Below are positions 11,160-23,251 of a DNA stretch of 64,000 nt, piece after piece. The notes below the pieces were generated by a model that saw only the letters and a program-made list of their open reading frames with translations, did not search any database and was not told the origin of the DNA. The stretch covers positions 186,001 through 250,000 of the forward strand of contig JBLDXI010000074.1 in NCBI GenBank assembly GCA_047495785.1, in the 5' to 3' direction. The position numbers and the translations under genes were made by a program. The DNA is from Lepidodermella squamata (taxonomy: Eukaryota; Gastrotricha). Numbering within the stretch: the first letter of the stretch is position 1; each line of letters begins with the position of its first letter.

Positions 11160-12902
11160 ATGAGAATGAAAATCATCGTCGAATTCAGTTATTACCCTGG
11201 AGCGCCAGAAGCGTATTCCTCTGAGCCGACTTATTCACATCGTCCGGACTGGCCTAAAATGGTACCCCTCGAGGTGAACAATTTGACTCCATCGGACAAG
11301 GTCATCACGCTCCAATCAATCATCGAAAACAAAAAGGGAATTCCGCTGAAATTGCAGCAGCTTTTTTACTACGACAGATTGCTTCGATCGTGTGAAACTT
11401 TGGCTTTCATTAACTCGACTGAAGTTTCGAATGAGGTCCTCAATTTACGCTGCGAATCTTTGATTGCTTTCTTGGCTAAGGTTCAGCTGACTAAATTTGA
11501 TCTGGGTGGACTCGTCATGCCACTTTCGAGCTCGGTTAAAGACCTGAAAGACTCGGTCAAGAAAAAAATGAAACAACCGGTGTACGACATCGCAATTTAT
11601 CGAGGAAAGGAATTAGTGGAAGAGCTAGATGAAAATCGTTCGATTGGCTACTACAAAAATCGCGACTTCAGCCTGCAAATATCCGCCAAATTGTTTGTCT
11701 GCGATAACTGCTTCAAAATTTTTATCGAATTTCCGTCTGGACGATTGGTCCCAATGACTGTTCATCCGAGTGATTCCGTTCAAATGATTAAAGAACGAAT
11801 TCAGGGCTTTCCGGCCTATCCCCGCCAACATTTTTTCGACCTGAAAAGAGGGAGAACAATTTTGGATAATCGTGAGCTTCTATTATCGACTGATTTAAAG
11901 CCTTTTATGGCGCTGAAAATTGTTTTCGACGACGTGAAAGATTTCGAAATTTCATTGAAAATGCCGAATTCTCGGAAGAATTTCAAAATTCGCGAGGTTA
12001 AAATTTCGGAATCGATCGCTGATTTGAAGAAAAAAATCAGCGTTTCGACGTCAATGCCACCGAGCTCTTTTCGATTATTTCGAAAATTGCCGACTGAGGA
12101 GTGGCTAGTTGACGAGACTTTGACGATGTTCGAGTATGGAATCTACAGCCCGGATGAACAGCTAGAAATCCGGGATAACAATGCTTTCGTGATTTTGAGC
12201 CAAGAATTCGGAAATTTTTACATTCAACCTGCGGATCAGAGCTTGAAAATCGTTGATTTGAAGCGAAAAATCGAGGAAATCAAAGGAGTTGATGTCAATT
12301 TTCAATCTCTTTCTGTCGACGGAGAGTCAATAGATGGATTTTCTGGGAATTTAGCCTCTTGTGGCTTGATTGGCCGAATGTCGAAAATTGAGTTGAAAAT
12401 TCTGAACTCGGCTAAAATTGGGGTTCGAATTCTCCCTGGAGTCGCACGTTACGTCGGCAAAGTTTGCCTGTCTACTTTATCCAACATGAAAGAAGCTGAA
12501 AAATTGATGCGACCATACATGGAAAATCCTGATGTTAATGATTGTTTTTTCCGTGGCCGAACCGGATTCAATTTCCGCTATTTGAATTCACACGGTTTTC
12601 CGATTGAGCACAACGAGGAGCTTAGCTTTGTTCCTAGGAAGTTGCCGTCTCTTCCTCTGGACAAGGGAGACTTCCAAATACGAGTTAGAATGCTTAACGG
12701 AAGAGATGTGGTGCTTTTTGCTAATTACGGTGAATTGATTGATTCGCTGAGGGAAAAGTTGTACTACCTGGAAGGGATCCCGGTGGATCAAATTCGATTG
12801 ATTTATGCCGGGAAGCAGTTGGAAGATTCGCGAACCCTCTCTGATTATAACCTCAGAGGTGGCACTATTCTGCACCTGGTTCTTAGACTCAGCGGCTGCT
12901 GA
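11160..12902 (+). CDS. Tandem ubiquitin-like (poly-UBL) protein, copy C
   Basis: 580 residues, no introns in the coding region. Seven beta-grasp units: about 1-95, 105-187, 190-268, 270-350, 353-428, 432-498 and 503-580. Unit 7 is strongly ubiquitin-like with [16 protein letters not shown] (K48 equivalent kept), RTLSDYN and a final HLVLRLSGC. It aligns to ubiquitin residues 1-76 without gaps and Cys replaces Gly76. Unit 4 carries the subfamily motif [11 protein letters not shown]. ATGs at 11160 and 11166 are both possible starts; the second matches the paralogues' MKIIVEF or MRILIEF start. The acceptor GCCGTTTTATTAG lies 11 nt before the ATG. Confidence 0.8.
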   Translation: MRMKIIVEFSYYPGAPEAYSSEPTYSHRPDWPKMVPLEVNNLTPSDKVITLQSIIENKKGIPLKLQQLFYYDRLLRSCETLAFINSTEVSNEVLNLRCESLIAFLAKVQLTKFDLGGLVMPLSSSVKDLKDSVKKKMKQPVYDIAIYRGKELVEELDENRSIGYYKNRDFSLQISAKLFVCDNCFKIFIEFPSGRLVPMTVHPSDSVQMIKERIQGFPAYPRQHFFDLKRGRTILDNRELLLSTDLKPFMALKIVFDDVKDFEISLKMPNSRKNFKIREVKISESIADLKKKISVSTSMPPSSFRLFRKLPTEEWLVDETLTMFEYGIYSPDEQLEIRDNNAFVILSQEFGNFYIQPADQSLKIVDLKRKIEEIKGVDVNFQSLSVDGESIDGFSGNLASCGLIGRMSKIELKILNSAKIGVRILPGVARYVGKVCLSTLSNMKEAEKLMRPYMENPDVNDCFFRGRTGFNFRYLNSHGFPIEHNEELSFVPRKLPSLPLDKGDFQIRVRMLNGRDVVLFANYGELIDSLREKLYYLEGIPVDQIRLIYAGKQLEDSRTLSDYNLRGGTILHLVLRLSGC

Positions 12903-14363
12903 ACAACTGGATAGACTGATTTTTCATCGATTTTCTATATATCAGCAAAATTTGATGACTGCTAGGAATTATATCAAAAACAATCTGTGCATTCGTTATG
13001 ATACATGGCTGTAATCAGCTGTTTTTGTTTTACGCTCGAAAATTGTGTCCGCGATTCATATCATTTCACTGTTCCAAAAATTCAGATATAACAACTCTTG
13101 AATATACTTTCTATATATCAACATTCCACCAGGAATTCCATTATTTTACTTTACTTTTTTCTAGAACTGATGTTTTTACTCGGTGTGTTGGAACAGTACC
13201 AAAGAAAGGCCGTTTTCTTAGCTAGTTTCAAGTCGACCTGAAGAGTCCCTCAAGAGCTGAGGGGAATGATTTTTAATTCAACGGTGCGTCAATTCCGAAC
13301 TTAAAAGAGCCTTGTTTCTCTGTCAAGGTGGGCCATAAGGTGGTGGCTATTTACCCAACCTGGAGATCTTATAAGGCTGAAACAGAGACATGATTTCCTA
13401 TATGAACTGTTTATCGTGATTATTTATTTGCCTCAACTCGTTTATATGGCTCTGAAAATTGAAAAAAGCAACTCGTGAAGCCCTTTTTCTGAATCCATCG
13501 GCCAATAGTTTAAGAAGAAATTCAATAATAAGCGCGGAGCCAGCTAAAAACCAATGGAGGTTGCGTACTTTATCTCCAATCGTTGATGACTCAGCTGGCC
13601 ATCTGACGCCCATGGCGTGGCACCCCTTTTCTCGCAAATAAGCAAGTCTATATTAAATTATGTCTATAGTACTATAAGCGGATTGCCAAGCTATTTGTTT
13701 ATTTGAAAATTTAGTCGTTGAAAGTTTCCTCGAAAGCTGAAAGGGTAAGACGATTAGTCGCGGGGAAGAGAAATTTTGCGATATTTGTTTATGAGGCGAT
13801 TAACTTGCTCATTTGAATCCGATAAAGGTATCTGGGATTTTTTGCATAATGACAGCGGTTCGTTTTTAGATCAAAGTATTACGATTTCACTATAGTGACT
13901 GAGTTGAAACTGAGTTGAAACTCATTTTTGGGAGCTTCGAATTCGAGTAATAATCAGTTGCGATTTAAGCACTAATCTGCTCACTTTTTTGCGAATTTCG
14001 AGTTGTTTTCGCCCTGAGTTCAAATAAATTTCCAATTGGTCCAACATATTTTCTCTATTATCGGCCCGGCGCTAATTCTAGACCAAGCTTCGGATGTTTT
14101 TGGAATTGTTTGCAATTTTTTTCACTTATTTTTCGATCGATTAAACCTTAAGGTTTTTATTTTATTTACGTCAGGTATATAGAATTACAATGTGGGCTAC
14201 CAGTGTTGCTGATCACGGAAATTTCATCGGAAAATCGAAAGAGTAAATTGATAATTGATACTTATTGGCTATGTAGGCTGGTGTAAAATCTTGAAATAAT
14301 GATAGAAATTAGTTCTATCAGCATGATTTTCAACTTTTTGCCTTTAGAAGATTATTAACGATA
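12903..14363. other. Intergenic, no gene seen
   Basis: Spacer between UBL copies C and D. Short open frames around 13400-13640 occur on both strands and overlap each other; neither looks like a protein. The right end has the acceptor TTTTTGCCTTTAG 15 nt before copy D. Confidence 0.45.
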
Positions 14364-16106
14364 ATGAGAATTTTAATTGAGTTCGGTTATTGCCCACCAG
14401 CAAGGCGTGGTCCAGTCTCGGAAAATGACAATCATTGTAGCTATCAAGAAACCGCCGAAGGACCTCCTGAGCTTGAAATAAAAAACTTGAAAAAATCGGA
14501 CCAAATCGTCACCCTCCAGTCGGTCATTTTTAACGAAAGGCGTATCCTGCCCGAGTTTCAACAAATTCTGTATGATGACCGATTGCTGCAGCCTGATCAA
14601 ACCATGGACGAAATTCAACCAGCTGAAGACTCTGCTCAGGAGGTTATCAACTTAACCTGCCAATCGCTGGTAGTTTTTCTTGCGATTGCGCCTTATCCGA
14701 AATTTCAAAACGATTTATCTGGACTGCCGGAAATGCCCGGTTCTACGTTGGTCCGAGACCTGAAAGAAGCGATCAGGAAACGATTGCCAGATCCGTCCAA
14801 GGAAATCAGCCTATTTCGGGGTAAGGGTTTTTTCGAAGAGCTGGATGAAAATCGAATGATTGGCTACTACAAAAATCGGGAAAATGAGCTGGAAATTTCA
14901 GCTAAACTGTTCATGAACCCCGATTACTTCAAGATTTTTCTTGAGCTTCCTTCGGAAAAATTGATTGGATTGTTTGTTCACCCGACCGATTCAATCGGAA
15001 TGACCAAAGATCGAATTAAAGATGCCTTCGGCATTTCAGGAAAAGTTGATTTCGGTCTAAAACATGGAGGGAAATTACTCGAAGATGACGACTTTCTGTT
15101 CTCTGTCAATTTGAAACCTTTCATGCTGCTGAAAGTTGTTCTCGATGAGCCTGGAAAAAGCTTCGAGATGACTATCAAAATGCCGAACTCGAGGAAGAAC
15201 TTCAAACTTCGCGATATCAAAATTTCGCAAACGATTGCTGACCTGAAAAAACGAATCAGCGCTGCTACTTCAATGCCTCCGAGTTCGTATCGCTTGATTA
15301 GAAAGTCGCCAACTGAAAAATGGTTAATCGATGATGTAATTACGCTGTTTGAGCATGGAATCTACAACCCGGTCGAGCAGATTGAAATACGGGACAATAA
15401 CGCGTTTTTCATTGTCAATGAAGATGTTGGCGAATTTTTCATCGAACCGGCGGATTTAAACATGAAAATTATCGATTTGCAGAAGAAAATTGAGGCGATC
15501 AAAGGCGTGCCGGTAAATGCTCAAAGTCTGTCTTTCAATGGCGAATCGATTGATAAGTTTCCTGGAGACCTGGCCTCTTTTGGCTTGATCGGCCGAATGG
15601 CGAAAATCGAGCTGAAAATTGTCGATATTCCTGTCAAAATTAGCGCTGGATCTGCCATTTTAGTGACTAAAGCTCGCCTATCACCTTCGTTTTCCAAATT
15701 TGAGTTCAATTGGGAAGTTCTGGAGCCATTTATTCAGATATCTGAACCTCACGATCTAATCTATGGCTTTGAAACTTTCTACAAACTCAACCAAAGTTGC
15801 TTTCGATTCGCCCATAATGACGAAATTCGTATCCGGCCAAGGCAACCGCCATCTGTTCCTGTAGATCAAGGCGGCTTGGGGCTTGCTGTGAAGTTGCAAG
15901 ATGGCCGAGTTCACAACGTTCGGGCAGATTACAATGACACGGTTCGGACGCTGATGGAGAAGCTGGCCTATGTTGAAGGGATTCCTGTCGACCACATTCG
16001 GCTGATTTTCGCCGGCAGGCTGCTGGAAGACCGGCAGACCCTTAATGAGTGTAACATTGTGAAAGGTTGTACGTTGCAATTGGTTGTCAGGTTACGCGGC
16101 TGTTGA
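14364..16106 (+). CDS. Tandem ubiquitin-like (poly-UBL) protein, copy D
   Basis: 580 residues in one exon, collinear with copy C. It begins MRILIEFGYCPPARR. Seven units are present; unit 7 (503-580) reads VEGIPVDHIRLIFAGRLLED, with Arg at the K48 position, and ends LVVRLRGC. Units 4 and 5 contain [11 protein letters not shown] and the FFIEPADL strand shared with copies H and C. No Gly-Gly is seen at domain joins. The acceptor GCCTTTAG lies 15 nt upstream of the ATG. Copies D and E are closest relatives (SYxExAAExPPxLEI after the start), pointing to a recent tandem duplication. Confidence 0.8.
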   Translation: MRILIEFGYCPPARRGPVSENDNHCSYQETAEGPPELEIKNLKKSDQIVTLQSVIFNERRILPEFQQILYDDRLLQPDQTMDEIQPAEDSAQEVINLTCQSLVVFLAIAPYPKFQNDLSGLPEMPGSTLVRDLKEAIRKRLPDPSKEISLFRGKGFFEELDENRMIGYYKNRENELEISAKLFMNPDYFKIFLELPSEKLIGLFVHPTDSIGMTKDRIKDAFGISGKVDFGLKHGGKLLEDDDFLFSVNLKPFMLLKVVLDEPGKSFEMTIKMPNSRKNFKLRDIKISQTIADLKKRISAATSMPPSSYRLIRKSPTEKWLIDDVITLFEHGIYNPVEQIEIRDNNAFFIVNEDVGEFFIEPADLNMKIIDLQKKIEAIKGVPVNAQSLSFNGESIDKFPGDLASFGLIGRMAKIELKIVDIPVKISAGSAILVTKARLSPSFSKFEFNWEVLEPFIQISEPHDLIYGFETFYKLNQSCFRFAHNDEIRIRPRQPPSVPVDQGGLGLAVKLQDGRVHNVRADYNDTVRTLMEKLAYVEGIPVDHIRLIFAGRLLEDRQTLNECNIVKGCTLQLVVRLRGC

Positions 16107-17227
16107 GGGTGTCACTCAAAACTTTTTTCCTTATATCGCTTGGTGTTTCGACAAATCCAGCGATGTTCTGTTGTGATATAATGCTTACACGCCTCATAAC
16201 TCTCAAATAACTGACAAATTACAAGTGGGAAAAATTGTGATTTGCTATAGATTTCTCGTTATTTGCTGCTAATTTCTGGCACCGCAGTGGCCCAGATGAA
16301 TTATTAGGTCAAAGAACAAGGCGTCAGACTGTATATTAAAATGACTATATTAGGCTATTATTAAATCGTGCTATCTATTCCTGTTATGCATTGATCGCAA
16401 TTCTCTCAAAAAAAATCTGAAAAATCACGAAAATTCTCTAATTAATTAGAAACCTTCTTCAAAGCTTGCTTCGATTAATTTGAATTACCTATAGGTAAAT
16501 GCTTACCATGATGTCAATTTTTAAGCTGTTTTATAACTTTTCTTGGGTGTTTAAATTCCTGTCACTTAAACATTTAAAATTCAATAAAATTCAAAATGCA
16601 GTTTCTAAAAAATTTGACTTTTTTATAGAATTGCTAAATATCAGTTTGAATATTACACTGGATTTTGACCGTCGTCCGCCAAAGGTAAGATTTCATAGCT
16701 GAAGATAATTCAATTTAGATTGATTCGAGCCAACTTTTTTCAGTGAAATCGATCATTGACAACCAGCGGGAAATTCCTATTCAGTTCAAACTTTGACGTG
16801 TTGATGAACAAAGAGTAAATCGAAAAAAGTTTAGTAGAAGATTTCTCATTTCCGGAAAGCTTACAAATTTGAAGAATAAATTCATGTGTTGCCTGGATTT
16901 TCTATGAAATTTGTTAGCTAATCTCGATTCCGGAATTATTCGCTTTAAGATTGAGAAATATTAATTTTAAATTATTTTGGCATCAATCTCTTTGTTTTTT
17001 AAGAATTAAATTTTAACTCGACGGAGAAACTCGGCGGCTAAACTCTGAATTGATTCCGAAAAACTTTCGGCTTTCGGAAAATTGACTATTTATTTGCGAA
17101 TTTATTTGTTCCAAATACCTTGCTCCACATTTTTGTTTCCAAAGTGATCTGATTTTAGTTATTAGCTTGCTCCTCAGCAACATGCAGTTATATAAACTTT
17201 GCGTTTTTTAGACCATCCTTTATTATA
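16107..17227. other. Intergenic, no gene seen
   Basis: AT-rich spacer between copies D and E. Nothing coding is supported. The acceptor GCGTTTTTTAG lies 17 nt before the copy E start. Confidence 0.5.
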
Positions 17228-18505
17228 ATGAGAATTATAATCGAGTTCGATTATTGCCCGCCAGCAAGGCGTGATCCATCCCTAGAATACGAAAGTAGTC
17301 TCAGTTATGCGGAAAGAGCCGCCGAATCTCCTCCTGCGCTCGAAATAACAAGCCTAACTAGCACGGACAAAGTCGTCACCCTTCAAGCGATGATCCAAAA
17401 TGAGAGAGAAGTTCCTATGGAATTTCAACAGTTATATTTTAATGATGAATTGCTTGAACCGGGTCAAACTTTCGGCGAAATTCTTCAAGCGGGAGATTCT
17501 CAGGAATGTTTCACGTTAATCACGTTAATTCACTGTGAATCCCGGGTTATATTTATAGCTATTCTGAAAATTTCGAAGAAAGTAGATTTGTCCGGGGTTG
17601 AAATGCCCGCTTCCGCCTTGGTCCGTGACTTGAAAAAAGCCGTCAGGAAAAGATTGCCAGATCCTTCGAAGGAAGTCAGCCTCTTTAAGGGCAAGGGGTT
17701 TGTCGAAGAGCTGGACGAAAATCGAACTATTGGCTACTACAAAAGTCGAGAAAACGAGCTGACTATTTCTGCGAAAATCGTCGATAATGAAAATTATTTC
17801 AAAATTTTCATCAAATTTCCGTCCGCATGCCGTCTGGCCCCAATGATCGTTCACCCAACGGATACAGTCGCTATGGTCAAAGACCGGATAAGGGACTTCT
17901 GCAGCCTTTCAGGCGAAGTCGATTTCGACTTGAAAAATCGATCGAAGATTCTTGAACCGAATGACTTTCTATTTTCAGTCAATTTGGCGCCACTAATGGT
18001 GCTGAATGTTGTTTTGAAACCTACCGAATGCTTCGAAATTACGCTGAAACTGCCGAATTCTCGAAAAAGTTTTAAACTTCGCGATATTCGGACCAGCCAA
18101 ACGGTTGCTGAATTGAAAGAAAAAATTCGCGTTGCAACTTCTATGCCGCCAAGCTCATATCGGCTGATTCGAACTAATCCGACTGAACAATGGCTCATAG
18201 CGGACCAAACTACGTTATCCGAATATGGGATTGTCAATCCAAGTGACCAACTGGCCCTTGTGGATAACAACGCTTTGTTGATTTCGAGCCAGGATTTCGG
18301 AGACTTCTTCGTCGAAGTGGCCGATTTGAACTTGAAAATTCCGGAGTTGAAAGCTAAAATCGAAAGAATTAAAGGCGTCCCGGTTAAATCTCAGTCGCTA
18401 TTTTTCAACGGTGAATCAATCGAAAAATTTCCTGGGGATTTGGCCTCCTTCGGTCTGATTGGTCGAATGTCGAAAATCGAGCTGAAAATCGTGGCTTCTT
18501 TCAAT

Positions 18506-18535
18506 GTATTGTATTGTATTGTATTGTATTGTATT
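18506..18535. repeat. Six-unit GTATT microsatellite at the LINE 3' end
   Basis: Perfect GTATT repeats directly at the junction between UBL copy E and the LINE. This is the expected 3' tail of a CR1-type element read from the + strand. Confidence 0.8.
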
Positions 18536-18682
18536 TTATTTTCCAAATTCAATCAAAAATAATTACAGAATTTAAGGTTAACAATCATTGAGGAAAATGG
18601 ATTAGAATACAAAGGGCAAGTTCTGCCACTTACATGTACCTACATTATAACATATTTTCATAGCGCGCAAAGTGGATAATGT

Positions 18683-21600
18683 TTACAGTATTGAGCTGCG
18701 AAGATGACTAGAAAGATCACAAGTCATAAGCTTATGTTTGAAAATAACAGAATTATTAGAAGATACTATATCGTTTGACAATTTATTCCAGATCGGAGCT
18801 AGTCGGTTTACAAATGAGAAGCGATATTGGTCAGTTCTACAAGTTTGTATAACTAGTTTGAAGGAATGATTAGAACGAGTGACGTTAGAATTAAATTTTA
18901 GCTTGTCAGAAAGATTACAGCGAACTTCATTTTTTATAATTTTGAACAGTAAGACCAGGTCAGCTCTCAAGCGTCGCAGTTCAAGAGATGGAATATGGAG
19001 CTGTTGTAGTCGTAAAGAGTATGAGGGTCGTGGATCAGATATTTTTCTACAGAATAGGCGACGAGTGAAGTAAGATTGAACTTTTTCGATTTTATTAATT
19101 AACGTTTTCGTGTAGGGAGACCAGATCGGGGACGCATAATCAAGAAGAGGTCGCACGTATACACAGTAGGCGCGAACTAGCGTAGCTTTATCGCGAGATT
19201 TGAAGGCACGAAAGATAAGGTTGATACGTTGCATCGATTTCTTTACTATAGAGTCAATATGGTCACAAAAAGAGAGACGATCGTCAATCAGGACCCCTAG
19301 GTCCCTGATGGAATTGACTTTACCAAGAGAGTGATCGCCAATTTTATATTCAGTTTTTGGATTATTTTTACCAAGATGTAAGCATGCACATTTCGAAACA
19401 GAGAGTTGAAGTTGCCAGCAGGAAGTCCAATCATAAACTCGATCGAGTGCACGATTCATTTCTATTGGACTAGCGTCATCATTCAAAAACATTACGTAGA
19501 GTTTACAGTCATCTGCGAATAAACGGATTTTAATGTTTCCCGGTAGATTCTCGTGAATGTCATTTATAAAAAGGAGGAAGAGAAGGGGCCCCAGGACAGA
19601 GCCCTGGGGAACCCCGCTAGTAACGTCGCATTTTTCACTCTTTTTCTTGTTGACAATAACGGACTGAGTTCGATCAAGCAAAAAATTTTCGATCCAACAC
19701 AAAGGTTTGCCGGAGATTCCATAAGATTTCAGCTTAGCAACGAGTTTTTTATGTGAAACCGTGTCTATTACACTACATATTGGGTAGTTTACCAGATTCG
19801 AAGGAAAGTTTTAAGAGAGAAGTTATCGGCATGGCGAGTTCGTTGCTTAGTTCTTTATAGAACGCTGTCGGAAGTCCATCAGGGCAGATCGCATAGGAAT
19901 TTTTTAGTTCATTTATAGCACAACGCACCTTTTTTTCAGTAATACTAATAGAGGTAAAAACTTGATCGCCATTGACACGTTTAGGGAGAGGAGGAGTTAC
20001 GTTATTATCTTTTGTGAAGACGGATGAGAATTGTTCATTCAGAACGGTAGCTTTCGAAAGGTCGTCAAGTACATAATTTCCATGCGAGTTTAGTAATGGA
20101 GGGATATCAACACGATCTTTAATTTGAGAGTTTACATAGTTGTAAAAATCAGAGAGTTTATTAGAAGAGATTACTTCATGTTCCTTTTGACGGTAGAATT
20201 TTTTCAAGGCAGAGTCATAAAGAGTACTGAGGCGTTTGTAGTTCGAGATAAGTTGTGCGTTCTGTTTGTTTTTCTTGAGTTTGCGCCACGCATTGGCTTT
20301 TTTTGATTCAAGCCGGCGAATATTTTTAGGATAGCGACTCATTCTTTTTTCGCCAGACGATTTAGGCACAAACTCGTCGACCAACTTCATAAGTGTATCA
20401 ATGAAAAATTTCCAAGCCAAGTCGACGTCAGAGCATTTGTCAAGAATCGTGGAGAAGTCAACTTTCGCTAAAGCTGTTTTCAGACCGTTGTAATCACATT
20501 TACGAAAGTTGTAGTTGCAGAGAGCGTTAGTATTTGAGGCAATGTTTGTAGCATTTTCAGAAGAAGGGAGGCTAATTTTGAAGTTGAGAGATAGATGATC
20601 GCTTTTCCCGATGGGGGAGTCAGATTTAACGTCGAAAACACGATGGGAAGCATTAGTAGCAATAATGTCTAATAAGTTATCTCCCCGAGTGGGAAACGAG
20701 ACGAGTTGAGTTAACGAATTTTCAGTGCAAAAATCGGAGAAATTTGTGGTAAGTGAGTTTTCATTTTCAGAGACGTAGATTCGATTCCAATTCATTTCAG
20801 GCAGATTAAGATCTCCTATCATCACGGTAGGCCATGCACAATCAACAAGTTCGTTACAGCATTGAATAAGTTTCTTAAGGTAGTAAGCGTCGTTGTAAGG
20901 CGGACGGTAAAAACCTATGATGCGCACTTTTTCTTTCTCGTACACCACATCAACGCAACATATTTCCACATCATTGAATGCATCTTTTATCGGAACGTTT
21001 ATCACATGGTAATCGCACATTTCCCCATCCGCCGGTGTTTCCTCCGCGCGCGCGCTCCCATTGGCTGGGCCTTGTTGCGCAACAACTAAGATAATTACAG
21101 CCTTCGTGCGCGCGCGCACGGACGAGAGCAAAGACGACTGCGCCCTGCGCTGAGTCAGCGAAATGCTTTCAAGAAAATAAAAAAGCTTAAATTAAGGCAG
21201 ATTTTGTTGTCGAAAAATTCGAAAAAATTTGGATTATCTTATATTTGTCTGATATGATTTGGCTGTATCAAAAAATATTGCATGAGCACGTCTACTAACA
21301 CTATATTTTTGAAACGAATGCTATATTTATCGATTGAATAGAAAATAGAAATAGTGCGCGCGCGCAAAATTCAAATTTAACCCAACAAATTGCGAAAGCG
21401 AAAAGCGAAAAGCGCATGAGCAATTTTCAGTGTATTAGGGGTAATTTCATCAAAATATATCTTGAGACTCTAACCATTTGATTATTTTCGCGCTACATCG
21501 AATTGATTGCTTTGAAATATTTTTCAGTGCCCTGTAAGGCATCATTATTTCTCGCATATCTTCTTGATTTGCAATTTTTTGAAACTTGGTACTAATTGCT

Positions 21601-22083
21601 AATTGAAAAATGTACTCTCGATGCCCGCGCTTCACATGATATACTGGACTTGTTCAATTCGGGCTAGCTGACTTGTGGTTTTCTTGTAATTTTGCAGCGC
21701 GCGCGTAGAAAGCTGCAATTATTTGTTGCGCAATAAATGCGCGCGACGTGCGGTTACGCGTAAAATCAACCAACCAATAGGAATGCGCGCGTGGAGGAAA
21801 CACCGGCGGATGGGGAAATGTGCATGGTAATCAGATTTTACAAATATAGCAACACCACCACCTCTAGCAGGTCTGTCGTTTCTTGTTACGTGATAAAATT
21901 TCGCACCCAACATAGCGTTGGTAATTGAGCTATTAAGCCACGTTTCACAAATAACAATTATGTCATAGAGTGATTTTTCAAGAACACGTCTAAGCAGATG
22001 AGTTTTATTCTTGACACTACGAGCGTTAGCATAGAAGCAATGTAGATATTTTGAGATAATATTACGAAGTTTTTTATTTACAG
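18683..22083 (-). pseudogene. LINE ORF2 (endonuclease and reverse transcriptase), broken
   Basis: The endonuclease begins before 21824: NARSV, ICETWL with the catalytic Glu, and RGGGVAIFVK. After the nested element it continues with GFYRPP, VMIGDLNLPEMNW and GKSDHLSL, so the catalytic motifs are kept. The reverse transcriptase starts (ICPDGLPTAFYKEL), stops near 19785, then resumes in another frame at DTVSHKKL. This shows loss of the segment between the early fingers motifs and the motif A region. Motif B (GVPQGSVLGPLLF), the catalytic FADD and LGVLIDDRLSF follow to the stop at 18683. Inactive because of the deletion and the insertion. Confidence 0.8.
21015..21823. mobile_element. Non-autonomous Mutator-like DNA element nested inside the LINE
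   Basis: 809 bp, flanked by a perfect 9-bp target duplication ATGGTAATC (21006-21014 and 21824-21832). The terminal inverted repeats begin GCACATTTCCCCATCCGCCG and match perfectly for 31 bp, then continue imperfectly for about 100 bp more through GC-alternating tracts (CGCGCGCG) and a TTGCGCAACAA block. Removing the element restores the LINE endonuclease frame (KSDYH joined to VINVP). A 9-bp duplication with long inverted repeats fits MULE elements. There is no transposase inside. Confidence 0.85.
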
Positions 22084-22099
22084 AACTTGCCGAAAGGCC

Positions 22100-22768
22100 C
22101 TAGCCGCGGCCGCCTTTTCCTTTGGTTTTCGGGAGCTTGCCATCATCGATTTCCACCAGCTTTGACTCCTTGAAGGAGAAAGTCCAGTTGCCGTCGGATG
22201 TAACCAACTCGAATCCATCATTAGACCAGCCATAAACCAACTTGGGATTAGCCGTTTTCATCTCGGTCAGTTTAAGATAGAGCATCTTGTTCAAGGCCGA
22301 TCTTAATTTCGTCTTGAAAGGTTTCACGACCGGGCCATTTTCCGGTTTAGTTTTCTTCCAGTCCTGGGTCACAGACAAGGCCAGTTCAGGTCCATGTGGG
22401 CCTAGGATGGTCACTTTCACAGGGCGTCCTTTAGCGTCCTTCTTTGTTTGATCGGTTCTCGTACCAAACCGAACACAGCGGAGATCAGCATCTTCAAGAG
22501 CCGGAACCGCTGCTTTGATGACTTCATCAAGTTCTTCGTCGTTCTTCTCCTTGCCAGGAAGAGTTACCATGATAACATTTTTCAGATTGTTCTCCTCACA
22601 GGCGTTGAGTTTAATTGTAAGTTCGTCGACTTTATTGGTGAGTTCGTTACACTCAGTTTTAACAGTATCGAGTTCGTTGCGAAGACTAGTTATTATATCG
22701 GTGAGCTTTTGTACAGCCGTATTGACGATGTTCGAAATTTGTTCGAGGTCACCTTTTGTTAGAGGCAT
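22100..22768 (-). CDS. LINE ORF1 protein (coiled coil plus RNA-binding-like fold)
   Basis: 222 residues, open. Residues about 5-65 form an amphipathic coiled coil (ISNIVNTAVQKLTDIITSL). This is followed by a charged domain (VIMVTLPGKEKNDEELDEV, then DLRCVRFG) typical of LINE ORF1 RRM-like segments, and a basic Gly-rich tail (TKGKGGRG). In other LINEs this protein binds element RNA and forms ribonucleoprotein particles. It begins only about 20 bp from the element's 5' end, so the 5' UTR is truncated. Confidence 0.7.
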   Translation of the reverse strand: MPLTKGDLEQISNIVNTAVQKLTDIITSLRNELDTVKTECNELTNKVDELTIKLNACEENNLKNVIMVTLPGKEKNDEELDEVIKAAVPALEDADLRCVRFGTRTDQTKKDAKGRPVKVTILGPHGPELALSVTQDWKKTKPENGPVVKPFKTKLRSALNKMLYLKLTEMKTANPKLVYGWSNDGFELVTSDGNWTFSFKESKLVEIDDGKLPKTKGKGGRG

Positions 22769-23251
22769 TAGTATGCTGGCATTAGTATGTCAAAATTCAG
22801 ACTGGCTTCGCTATTTTAGTGGCGAAAGTTAACCTATCAAGTCCTATCAGTCCAAGTTCAACATCAATTTGGATGGTTTAGGGATGTACCTGGATAAATC
22901 TGAGCATTTTTATGAAATATACCGGGGACAAATCGCCTACTCGTTAATCGCAAATCGCATAATGATGAAATCTATATGGAGCCAAGAAAGCCGCCGACTA
23001 TTCCTGTTAATGAAGGCTGGTTGGATCTAAGCATGAAATTGCCCGATGACAGAATTTGCAAAATTAATGCGGACCCCGAGGAGACGATCGATTCCGTAAA
23101 GGAGAAGATCTATCACATCGAAGGCGTTCCAACCGAACAGATTAGGCTGATTTTCGCCGGTAAACAATTGGAAGACGGACGATCTCTCAAGGATTATAAC
23201 ATCACGCGAGGATCTTTGCTGAATTTGGTTATCAGATTACGTGGCTGTTGA

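Larger units (their letters stand above)
18504..22790 (-). mobile_element. Defective CR1/Jockey-like LINE inserted in a UBL gene
   Basis: Minus-strand non-LTR element. In its own orientation: ORF1 (22768-22100), ORF2 with an AP-endonuclease domain, a reverse transcriptase and a 3' end in a pentanucleotide repeat (six GTATT units on the + strand, 18506-18535). Such terminal short repeats without target duplication fit CR1-like elements. ORF2 is interrupted by an 809-bp DNA element at 21015-21823 and has an internal deletion with frameshift near 19780. This copy cannot move by itself. The LINE family is assigned from motif layout only. Confidence 0.8.
17228..23251 (+). pseudogene. Tandem UBL gene, copy E, split by a retrotransposon and frameshifted
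   Basis: The 5' part (17228 to about 18500) is open from MRIIIEFDYCPPARR through units 1-5 and stops matching after [11 protein letters not shown], where the LINE begins. After the LINE, homology resumes at about 22790 (VKIQTGFAILVAKVNLS), but at least two reading-frame changes occur between 22790 and 22965. Unit 7 is then intact from 22976 to the stop: [20 protein letters not shown], ending LVIRLRGC. The insertion separates units 5 and 6. Because unit 7 is still well preserved and highly ubiquitin-like, the break looks recent, although the frameshifts show that decay has begun. Confidence 0.75.
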
